From Atrichornis clamosus (Eukaryota > Chordata > Aves > Passeriformes > Menuridae): a stretch of DNA of 64,000 nt. The notes beneath the pieces were generated by a model. It was not told the origin of the DNA and ran no database searches. It was given only the letters and a program-made list of their open reading frames with translations. The translations under genes were made by a program, and so were the position numbers. Of the stretch, positions 40,401 to 52,400 are shown in pieces (the stretch's first letter is position 1; each line of letters opens with the position of its first letter). The stretch lies in contig WBMZ01003375.1 in the NCBI GenBank assembly GCA_013400975.1, positions 51,529 to 115,528 on the forward strand. Reading direction: 5' to 3'.

Positions 40401-43400
40401 TGCTAATTCAGTAAGTGTAACCTGTGAGTGCTCTGGGGTAAGAATTTGTTAGACAGATGTTAAATGTCTTAAGACTAAATGAAGAGTGAAATAATTATAT
40501 TATTAGGTTCTGTCAAGCGGAACAGAGCTGCAGAAGCCTCAACACAACAGATATTTCTTGCCCTAACACCCTACTCCTTAAATGAGAGAGGCTACAAAGT
40601 GGACAACAAGTTTTAAGAGCTAGAAAAGAGTGAGTACCTTAAGTCATAATACTGGTATTTTTTACAGGCAATAAAAGAAATGAGAATATGAAACACATAG
40701 AAGTGGATTAAACCAAAAGGTGATGTGTGCATGACAGGCAAGCAAGTGCCAATGGCTTTGCTGCATAGCAATACTCTTGGTGTTCTAATATAGAAAGAAA
40801 TCCTAAGAACAAGCTCCACTGTTACTGTGAACCCAATCCAAACGTGAACAAGAAAAACGGAGCATGTACATGCAAGTACATGCCTGGGAAAATCCAAGAA
40901 CATCACATAAAGCTGGCGTGTGCACGTGTGTACAGCTTTTATGACAAAAGCAATTTTCACCTTACATTTCAAAACAAAACCCAGGAAGTGAACACAACTT
41001 CTTTAACAGCTAGTATCATTTGTTGGCAAAACGACACAAACTTAAAGGTGCACTTAGTACATTACTGAAAATGCAAAAAGCCAAGCAGTAAAGCATCTTC
41101 ACTACTGTCTAACAGAATACAGTTTATCAGAGGATACTTGGACAGATAACAGCTGCAGTACAGTATCAGAATGGATACACAAGTTAGACTAAGACAAAAG
41201 ATGTCTATACCTAATACTTTTTTTTTCATTTTTATTTTGTCTTCAAAGAAGGGAACATAAATACTGCACTGTTGTTTGGAGGAAGTGCCCCTTCAAAAAA
41301 CTAATCCAGACTTTGTCCTAAGTTCCTATACAGACTTAGGTTTGACAGCCAAAAGGACCTGGCACCATTTTTCACCTTTTCGGATGGGTGCCCAACCTGA
41401 CCTCCTTTATGACAAAGTGATCCACTTAGTGGTTGGGGGAAAGGTTGTGGATGTTGCCTCTCTAGACTTTAGTAAAGCTTTTGACACTGTGTCCCACAGC
41501 ATTGTCCTGGAGAAGCTGGCAGCTCACGGCTTGGGCAGGTGCACTCCTCACTGTCTGAAAAACCTGTCTGGACAGCCAGGCCCAGAGCGGTGGTGAGTGG
41601 AGTTACAACCTGCTGGTGGCCAGTCACTACTGGTGTCCCCAGGGCCAATTCTTTATCTAGTATCTCTATCAGTGATCTGGATGAGGGGATTGAGTGCACT
41701 CTCAGGTGACAGAAGACACCAAGTTGGGCAGGAGTGTTATCTGCTGGTGGGTAAGAAGGCTCTGCAGAGGGATCTGGACAAGCTGGATTGATGGGCTGAG
41801 GACAACGGCATGAGGTTCAACAAGGCCAAGTTCCAGGTCCTGCCCTTGGGTCACAACAAACCCCTGCAGCACTAAAGGCTGGGGTAGAGTGGCTGGAAAG
41901 CTGCTCAGCAGAAAGGGACCTAGGGGTGCTGCTCAACAGCAGCTGAACACAAGCCAGAGTGTGCCCAGGTGGCCAAGAAAGCACTGGCATCCTGGCCTGT
42001 ATCAGCAATAGTGTGGCCAGCAGGACCAGGGTAGTGATACTCAGCACTGGTGAGGCCACACCTCAAATCCTTTGTCCAGTTCCGGGCCCCTCGCTTCAAA
42101 AAGAACATTGAGGTGCTGGAGAGAGTCCAGAGAAGGAAAACAGAGCCAGGGAATGGTCTGGCGCACAAGTCTTATGAGGAGTGGCTGAAGGATCTGGGCT
42201 TGTTTAGTCTCAATGAGGCTCAGGGAGGACCTTACTGCTCTCTACAACTACCTGAAAGGAGGCTGCAGTGAAGTGGGGGCCAGTCTCTTCTGCCGTGTCT
42301 CAAGTGANACAGAGCCAGGGAATGGTCTGGCGCACAAGTCTTATGAGGAGTGGCTGAAGGATCTGGGCTTGTTTAGTCTCAATGAGGCTCAGGGAGGACC
42401 TTATTGCTCTCTACAACTACCTGAAAGGAGGCTGCAGTGAAGTGGGGGCCAGTCTCTTCTGCCGTGTCTCAAGTGAAAGGAGGAAAGGAAATGGCCTTGA
42501 ATTGCACCAAGGGAGATTCAGATGAGATATCAGAAAAAATTTGTCCACTGAAAGGGTAGTTAGGCATTGGAATAAGTTGCCCGGGGCAGTGGAATCATAG
42601 TCTCTGGAAGTGTTCAACAGGAGTCTTGATGTGGCACTTGGAAATATGGTATAGGGGTGATTATGGTAGTGCTAGAACGACACTTGGACTAGACAGTCTT
42701 GAAGGTCTCTTCCAACCTTGATGATTTTGTGATTCTGTACACAGAAGTTTAACAGCTCTTCTCTCACCCCAAGCTACTTAGCCAATGTTAGACAAGCTGT
42801 AGGGCACAGCATTTGCCTGAAAGCTTAAAAATACTTTTAAATGGAAGTATATCTCACTTCATGGGAAGACAAAAGGGGTTTTGCATTTCAGATGCACCTG
42901 CCTTAAGTAAGTTTTCTCAAAAGTCAAAACTCACCCAAAGAAAAAGATTGTTTGGTTCAAATGACACCAAATGTAAATGCATGTTTTCTGAAGGTTCTTT
43001 CAGAAATCCAGGAGGAATAATAATATTATTTCACAATTATGTGCTTATGGAAGCACATAATTCCAACTACCCCCGTCCCAGATAGAATATAATAACCTTG
43101 CTGCTCTCTTGTTAAAGTGATCATTTTCAATGGAAACATGTCCTGCTCTAAAGTTCAAATGCAACCGCCCCACATTACTGGATATGCATCACATCATACC
43201 AGAAATATGTTAACTTGTGCACCTAAATCAACTCACAGCTTCCCCATCCCACACACACCTTAATTTCCATACAGCTAGGAGGAGGTCTGGTCTTTCACTC
43301 AGCAGACTTATTCTTCCATCACCTTTCCTTAGCCACTTGCCAACTACCTGTAGAACATCTAAATATTTCTTTTCATATATATCAATGACAAGGGTTGGTT

Positions 43401-46400
43401 TGCTTAGTGAAAGCAAATTCTTAATGTTTCTATCTTTTAATCCTAATCTTTTAATCTATCCTTCAATTTTAACCTCAACTCCTTGGAGGAGCTCTAGTGC
43501 ATTAGGAACAGGCAGCTTGCTGGTTTTGCGCTTGGTGGTGCAAAAGATTCCTGTACCTTCTCCTGTAGATCTCCATGTGCATGCAGGCAAACCTCCGCTC
43601 CCTATCAGGGAGTTAGCAAGCCTAAGGAGAATGCTCCTTAAAGGTCTGAATATAAAAACTGATGTCTTGCATCTTTTGCAGGTCTGCAAACCTGCAAAAA
43701 TTATGTAGTGCTCCTTCCCCTTCCCTAGAAAGTATGTATGGTCCTCAAATAGAATAAAAGCCCCCACACCAAAGGGAATTCTAGCAAAGGTTGAGGAAAC
43801 TATGTACAGAATCGATACCTTGCTAACTTTTTCCATTTGTGTTCTCTCTCTCATACACTTACGCATCCCAATCAACTTCTGTATTTCAACACAATGAAGT
43901 CTTTAAGCTTAAACCCACAGTACTAAATTATACAAAGCTGGAAAATTGGTGTTCTCCTTTCTCAGCAGCATATTCACTCATCTCCAGCTTTTTCTTATTT
44001 ATTGTTTCAATGCTTTGCGACAAAAGGTGAAAAAAACCTCAAACTTCTTCCACACCAGCCCATTTAAATAAAGAATTTAGAGAGATGTAAAATTCTCATC
44101 CAAGTCAAAGATAGTTCACAAGATATACAATAATGTCAAGAAGCCAGCTCTGATCAGTTTATCATTTTTATGACACCTAGCAACAAGACTGCAAGAGTAT
44201 TTCAGAGTTACAGCAGATAATCTTAGATTCACACATTTCTATTCACAATACTGCACGGACAAGCTCAAAGCCTAAGCTTCTGTTTTTAAAGTGCTGTGTC
44301 CAGCACTCTGGGTGTTTGGTAAAGGGAAAAACAGTATTTAAATCTATCTTGTAATGAAGTGACACTAACAAATTGAGTCTTTTTTTTTTGTCCTCCCTCC
44401 CCACCCCTTTTTTTCACCTTTTTCTTCTGTTATATGCTGTATGCACTGTTTAACATCTGCACACTTCAGCAGCAATGGGCAGCTAGGGTATTCTGAGTCT
44501 AGCACAACTTGATCAAGTGGCTGGAACTTTCCTTGCTGCTGAAAATACATCAAAGGGATTACAAAAGCATTACCAAAATGTTAAGACGTATATACACACT
44601 ACACATATACATAAATATATATGTATGCAATGGCCATAGTTTTACAATAAAGCATTTAAAGAAGATCGTAATTTGAATGGTAACACATGACACATTCTGA
44701 AACTGATTACAAAGCAAGCTATAAATATTTATTTCAAACCAGTAAATACCTGCAAAATGCTGAACTCTTCAAACACTGCACTTAAAAGACCAAATTTAAA
44801 ACAACATGGGGAGAAACTAATGTGAAGTACAGCAGGATTTTTTGGAAGATGACATAAGACACAGTAGTCAGTGTGTGCCAATAGTGTTTTAGACCAAAAC
44901 CTGTTGGATTAAACCCAGTGTCATAACTTCCATTGAAATTTTGCTTTTCCTTCCACAAAAATAAATCTCAAAGGACCAGGGCAGCTTCTGGAACAGAGTA
45001 TTAACCTTTCACCTCTGCAAAGTCAATTCCAGTTTGGCCAGAGTAAAGATATAAAGTGAATTTGGCACAACTTAAATAGTCCCACACATGACAGAACCAT
45101 CAAACAAACTTTGCCATTGCCAAACAATGCATAATCATTCAGCATGGTCTGGCACAACTGGCAACCCTCCCTTTGGAAAGATCCTTCAGCGCATCAGTAC
45201 AAAGACTCTGTGAGCTTCTCATGCTTAGAGAGTGCGTGGCCTCTGGAGCCAAGGCTGAACTCATTATACTGGTCAGCATGGAAAAAAAAACACTTGAGGG
45301 TACTGCTTTCATTATTAATTAATTCTCTTATTAGACAGTCCGAGCCTTAATAAAAGTAACCATCTATTGTTAAATCACAATAAAAACATGAAAAAAAAAA
45401 TCCCAAACAAACATACAAAAAGCAAAACCAGAAAGTATTTAGAGGGTTTTTACTCCTTGAAAAGGAAAAGGCACAATAACAGTGGCAAAAAGAAAGTTAT
45501 GAGACACAGAAATAAAGCTGCAATAAACTCTTTCCTACAGATAACTTACCTGCTTGTGTCCCTAAGCAAGAGAGCCCCATTTACATTGTGCATGAGCACA
45601 GAGCCTAAGCCAAGAAAGCTGCTGTGTAGGAGATGGCTCTGCTCAGAGACACACTGAGCAATTCCACATCACACTACCAAAACCAAAGCACAGTGCAAAG
45701 GACAATCCTAAGATACCCAGTGGGTACGTGACATCAATTAGTTCAAGTTAGAAGTTAGAAGTGCTTGTGCTGCATTCAAGCCCGCCTTGTACAAGCTCTC
45801 TGCAATAAGACCTCTTTTTACTGGAGCACACACTAACTTAGGCAAGGTGCTGCAGGAATGCATTTGCCTTTATTTAGGACCCAGAACAGTTCTGTGCATT
45901 TATCTGGCATCTTGCCTGGCCTAGAAAACCAGAAAACCTGGAAAACAATGTACCAAGAAAGTGAAGGGCAGTACAGGACCCATGCACAGACACAGCAGCA
46001 GTGGTTGTCCTTTACACAGGCTACCTGAACACCCCACCACACAGAGGGAGGAGATTTACTGCATCCCTAATTTAATTCGTGCACAAAGTCTTCAAAGGGA
46101 TGATGAATTCAAACACAGTGCCCACAGAACAAGCTAAGCTAATCCTTGTGAAAAGAATTCTTCTGATGGACCATCCTGACCACAGAAATACAGAATATAT
46201 TTGCACATTCTATACCTTAAATAATTTAAAAATAATTACAGAACAGTAAGTTACTATTACAAAGGTGTAGTAGGATTTTATATCTTCACCACCAAAAAAT
46301 TGTTCTGCTTCATTCTTCACTTGCAACCTAAAGCAGAAAATAGTAGGCAACTTTGTAAGAAATACTTTTGAGAGCAAAAACTCTTAGGATGCATAAACTG

Positions 46401-49400
46401 AAATTATTGCCTCCACAAAGCAAACAAACAAACAAATCAACATTTCCATTTTATTTTGTGCCCTTTTTTTTCACTATAAAAAGTAAATCAGTAAATTTGC
46501 TTATGCTTTTTGACATATTTCAGAAATTTAAGTGAGGTTTTGCTACGCTTGTGATAAATCAATGAAGCCATTTATTAATTACCCAACTTTTGGATATGTG
46601 ATCAGCCCATTGCAATTCTATGATACAGCCTCTCTTCAAATACTGCTTTTAAAAAGGCAATGTTTCCTTTCAAGTTCAAACTGCCACAGAAATGTTCCTC
46701 CTTCCTGCTCCATGGCATCCAATTTTTTCTTTCTTTTTCCCTTCTTTTCCAAAATAATCGTTCTACTGATGCCTCAGAAAGGGCACTAGTTTGTTTTGAT
46801 CTGATGACATCCCAGCATTTTAAATTCAGTAGTTCTGAGACACGCTCTCACAAAAGGACAAAAGAGATTCTCTTCTTCTCTTAAAAAAGGAGGTGATTAG
46901 AGCCTTGTTGAGATTGAAGGCTGACTCTTGTAACATGATTTACCGACCAAAGAAATTGATGCAAACAAAAATACTTCTAGGAATAAAGATAACTCTACTT
47001 TAAATGCAAATTAAATTTCCATTATTATGGAAGCCATTCTTTGTAAAATTAACATAACTTCTGCAGAACTGAAGTCAGAAAAAATGTTTTCTCCTGAGAA
47101 TTCCAGTGAAAAAAATGAAGCAGGCTTACCTCCTTGTCTGCCTTTATGAGGTAGTAAAGTATCAGAAATAAGGGGTCCATTGGTGTAACAAACAGCAGGC
47201 GCCCATCTAGGTGACAGACATGCAAAATTAAGCGTAATATCAAGGACCACAATATATTGACCTTTTTGGTTTTAGGATGTCTTTTAGGAGTGTGAAGAGC
47301 ATTTTTTTTTTAGTAAGTATCCCAATATTTTAATAAAATGGACAGGAAAATTGTACTTGTAATTTTATATTAAAAATACAGAGATAAGTCAAGTATCAAC
47401 TCTCTCAAACCAAAGCACAAGCTCCACTTCAGGTCTTCTGGCTTCATGTACTCTGAGTTTTGCCTTTTTTCTGGACTATATTAAAACCAGCAAAACTGAA
47501 GCTGCCCTCTATTGGCACATTTGGGGGTAACAGAAACTTGGTTTGGGATACCAGATGGATTCAGCAATACTCCACCTCGAACACTGGGCAAGGCAACACT
47601 GTGCTGGCAGGAGAGATAGGCAGGACAAGAAAGAATTTCAAGCACTAGTTAAGTTAGAGCTGCCTCTCATCTGTAAAGGGAGAATCTGATGCAGTCTCCT
47701 AATGGAACAAAATAAACTTAGATGAGAAAATATGGCTCAGTATGTTGCATTCAAGGTTACACACAAAGGGAGAACTTGGTCTCCCATTGAAACAGACACC
47801 TCTGCCCATCTGGAGTTCATTGCAGGACAATGGCTTAGTCAGGCTTTTTGCATAATTGCAGATAATTGGAAACAATGTAACATCAAGGAAATTCACTAAT
47901 GAGACCCAATAATTGATGACAATTTGACAGTAATTAGCAAACCAAAAGCAAATAAATGTAATCTTTTTGTTTTAAATCACATGATTAAGATAATTAAAGA
48001 AAAGGAAATCCTATTATGATGGCCCTAAAACTAACAAATATTGTGTGGGAAGGATGTGGTTTGGGCAAAGCTGATATCCAACCTAACATCTGTATTACTA
48101 ACACGATGCTCTGTGTAGGCAAAGCAAGCATCAGGACTACTTACAAACATGAAAGCTTTGATATTAAAACTGGAAGGAAAAAACCACGCTTGCCACTTTC
48201 TCAAAGCTTCCATTTAAACACTTTCCACTGAACCTCCAGGAAGAGCTATTTTTGTTTGTTCTAAAGAGGTGTATAAAGATCTCTGCCCTTCTCAGCAGAT
48301 AATGAGATAACTTGCTTTAACTGCAAACACACAGCTTTTTTTGTGCCCTTCTTCTTCTGACCGTTTCAGAAATGCAGCAGCCCTAACATTCAGGAACAAT
48401 TTTTCCCCTTTATCTTTTAAGTAAAACAGAGGGCATGATTCCTTAAGGCAACTGTTTCCCAAGGGCCAAAATAAAGGTTAGAAAGGGAGAGGGAGAATAC
48501 AATGTGGACATAATTGGGAGCAGGGAGCAGACTCAGTCTGTTGGCTCACCCCCAAGATGGAGCAGGGAAAAGCTCACAGACATACTGCTTGCTTTGCTTT
48601 ATGTGCCTGCAGAGGACGTTTAAAAGTTAGCACACACTTTGGGATATCACCATTAAAGAAGGCATATGTCTGGAAGGGTTGCTTTTATTTATTACTATAA
48701 ATGGACTTTTCACTAATGAAAAGGAATAAAATAAATATACCTTAATCTCCTGAATTAATATTTATGGACATGCTGGTCTGTGGACATGCTGGCAGAGAAA
48801 CACTGCTACAATGACATCCCTACTGAAAAAGGATTGTGAAAGCCATCAGAAGCAGTTACAAAAGCTTCCTCCTTGTTTTCAGAAAAGCAAGTAGGATCAG
48901 AGAATGACCAGGATGGTGCAGACCAGCTCACTTCAGACAGAACACTGAAACGGCAGCTTCAGACAGCAGGCCTATGCTGAGAACCCAGCACTCACACTAC
49001 AGAGATAATTAAAAGAAAGACCATACATTCCAATGCTTTGAGCTCTAACACACCACACTGCTTGGCTAGCAAAGGCCTTCCAGCCCTTTTTTCCTTCCCA
49101 TAGGATAACACATATTCACTTACACAGGGAACTTGCTGGTGTGATTGACAAGGAAAGCTAAGTATTTTATGGCACTTCAGTTTAAATACAATTGAATTAC
49201 TTATCCCCTCCTTCCCCCTCAAAAAATGACAAATGAACATCTGTCTGATTAAGGCTGCCAAAGGCAATGTTCTAAAGAGAAATAACAAAGCCCCCAGCCC
49301 TGGTTAAATCCATGTGGCAAATGAGTCTATCAGAAGGTGGGGATATGATGCAGCATGCCTCAAACAACTAGGATAAACACCTGTAAATTTACTAGAAGAG

Positions 49401-52400
49401 AGAGGGAAGGTCTGTGTACAAACATTAGTTGAAGTTGGGGAAGGATATGTTATGCAACTCACCTTGTTGAACAGTCTGACCTATAAACCAGGAACGACAT
49501 TCCTCATGAAAAGCTTTTACTTCAAACAGCTGCTGTGCACCACTATTGAATAAGTAAAGGGTTGCTTCCCCTGTTGAAAAGAAATCTGGTTTGTGTTTGT
49601 AAGCTTTCACAAAAATCAAAAGAATACCCAATATGTCTGAAGAATGTGCCTTATATACATACAGACACACAAACATACACACATTCTACATAAACTCACT
49701 ACAAAGAAAGCTCAGACAAAAAACACTATTATATACAGATGTTCATTTACCAGCTCTATAAACGAAACTGAATTTGAATCAATAAATAAGATGTGTGAAT
49801 AGTTCATCTTACAACACAAAGCCTTTGATCCAAACCCAAATCAAAATCCTTCAAGAAATACGTTTTTTTCTGCAGTGAAGGGGGAAGGTGGAAAACAAGA
49901 ATATTCCCTCTCCTTCCATCATGTTTGTCTTGAAGATATCAGACTCTGGGTTAGGGCAACAAATGTCTCAAACCTTCCAGCGACAATTTGAAATACTTTT
50001 TTTTTCTTGTGCACCAAAATGAATTGTGATGACTCAGTATGGGTACACATATAAAGTAAACAAGGAAGCTAGAGGAAGTTGGTTTGAAGTGCCCCTCAGA
50101 ACCTCAATAGTCTGGAAAGGAAAAGAAAAGCTTTATTTTAGGTCACCCCATAGCACTGCTCTACCATTTCACATTATAGTCACACTTTGTGTTACAATGA
50201 AAGAGTGGCAAATACATTGCAAACAGGAATGGCATTTTCCATACCTAAAATGAGAAATTGCCAGAACTACAGAAGGGGCCACTGAAATGTGGTCAGCTGA
50301 GTCTGTTGGCTGGACTGGTCCTATCTTAGTTATCAATCCATCTTCAAGAAACAAGAGCAACTACAGCATGGCTGTCCCACTCAAAACACATAAATTGCAA
50401 AGCTGCACTGACTTGCAGATCATGGACTGGCTCAGGAAAGTCTCAGTGTAAGCCCTGAAAGCTGACATCAGCACTGCTCTTCTCAGTCTGCAGACAGCCC
50501 CAGGTGCAGAGGGAGGTCGGCTAAAATGGGCAGACACATGACTTCCCAAAAATTACTGATAATGCATTTTTTCCCCCTTTATCCAAAAGGCTGACCAGAT
50601 GTTTAACCTCACCGAAGGATATAATTTCAGTTCCCTGATAATTTTTCTTTTGGGGACGGGAGGAGAGGAGCAAAGAGTAGATATAAGAGGGAGCAGAGGT
50701 TTCAATCATTACCACGTGCACCCTCAACAAGGGTCTACAGCACAGTTTGATCAGCACCACATCAAACTACTCACAGAAGTGCTGACTGAACAACTTAAGA
50801 CTCTACCAGTGAGCATGCTAGCCAGAGCCAGTGGTGAGCTACAACATCTTGGGAAAGTGACACTTCTTATTACCTAAGTACAGCTCCTTAATTTATGTCA
50901 TTATGTTAAAAGGTCAGTCACCACAGGTTCCCCACAGTATTGTTAGACATCCATCCCTCTAGGGGATGGAGAGAGAACCTGGGCAGCTTTGCTCACAACT
51001 TTACTGATGTTTCTCGTGGGATTTCCAAATTGCAGTCTGATCCTACTTTATAGTCTTTGTAAGGGATAGAAATTTTGTCCTTTTTAGCTGTCTATATAAA
51101 GGACAAGCATACTTTTATTTAATAAAGTGGTTAGCATGAATTCTATAGTGTGCTGAGTCCTTCAGTGCATATATCTGGCATCAACAAGTCATCCGTTAGA
51201 CCCAAACGTAAGGAAAATACATTAATAGTGTGCTCTCAGTCCTTCCATTTTCAGACCCTGTATTTATAATAGGCTACATAACTGAAAGTTTATGCAGGCC
51301 TATAAATAAGGTCCTGTAAATTCTAAAGGAACACACCCAGGCAATCATTGCACTTTAGGTTTTCCCCAGAAAACTTTCCCAAGATCTCTGATTCTACAAG
51401 GTAAACTGATCTCTTTTACACAGAGAAAAACAAATTAACATCTATGTTTATAAAAACATAAAAAACTACAAAGCAAATATGCTACAGAAGGAAATAATAA
51501 CACAGGTGGAAAGTAGATATGGCTTTATATTCCCACTGTAAATCTGAGCAATCAAGAAACAGGTAACATGATGAGTAAGTGATTTTACATTCTGTATTAT
51601 TGTTTTTGACAATTCTCCTCTTTCAAGAACAAGTATAATTACTATATTGTGACACTAAAATGTAGATGAAGACTTTAGTTACACACATATATGTAAATAC
51701 ATATATATACAAGCACTGAATTTCAAACCAAAACCATAAAACTTAAATCTACAGAAAACAAGCTTAAGCAAAGAAAAAAACCCAGCATAAAACATGTTTT
51801 TCAAACAAAGTAAGTTAACCCTAACAAAGACTTACTGCAAGTTTCTGTTGCAGTATCTCATACTCCAACGATTAATTACTCATATAATAATAACAAATCC
51901 TTGACAAAAACAACAATCTGACTAGCGGAAAGTAACTGTGGGATGGTGGTGTCATTGCATTGCCTGCATTTGCTGGTCTTTCCAAAGTGTTTTGAATTCA
52001 AAGTGCCTCATCCTCTGTTAAGGAGAAAAGAGACACCATGACCTGGACCAGGAAAAGAAAATTAGATTTAAAAATGAAAAGACTCAAAAAGCTTGGTAAG
52101 TATAAGTGAATCACTTCTTCTAACTCTGACTATTTATTTTATAGCATAAGATGAATGCTATGAAGCCTAAATTTTGATTAAAAAAAAAAAGCTCAGACTC
52201 AACACCCAATACTGTAAGCTCCCCAAAACTAATTCACTTAAAAACAGAACTTAAATTACACCCCTTTTTTGTGCTGCCAATATTCTTGATGAATAAACAG
52301 TTCAACCAATTAAAATTATAAAAGAAATCCTAAATGTTTGCACAGTATTAACTATCTGGCATAACCAACAGTATCTTTGGCACATAAGACTTGTACTATC

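Larger units (their letters stand above)
37852..44417 (-). other. RNASEH2B: RNASEH2B intron 5
   Basis: The largest fully contained intron (6.6 kb), gtgaaa to ttttgtcag. It carries the plus-strand CR1 at 41390-42738 with the assembly gap, and a palindromic-element fragment at 38076-38126. At 43217-43875 there are open frames on both strands without recognisable products. Confidence 0.85.

Noticed and set aside
41276..41596. A 106-codon plus-strand coding frame
   Set aside because: It is CR1 reverse-transcriptase sequence joined to unrelated upstream DNA, not a host gene.
42050..42440. Two repeated frames with identical C-termini
   Set aside because: Both are CR1 sequence, and the repetition comes from the duplicated block around the N.
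43217..43875. Overlapping open frames of 163 codons (+) and 139 codons (-) in RNASEH2B intron 5
   Set aside because: No recognisable domain, no supporting splice or promoter signals, and opposite strands open over the same DNA, which suggests base composition.
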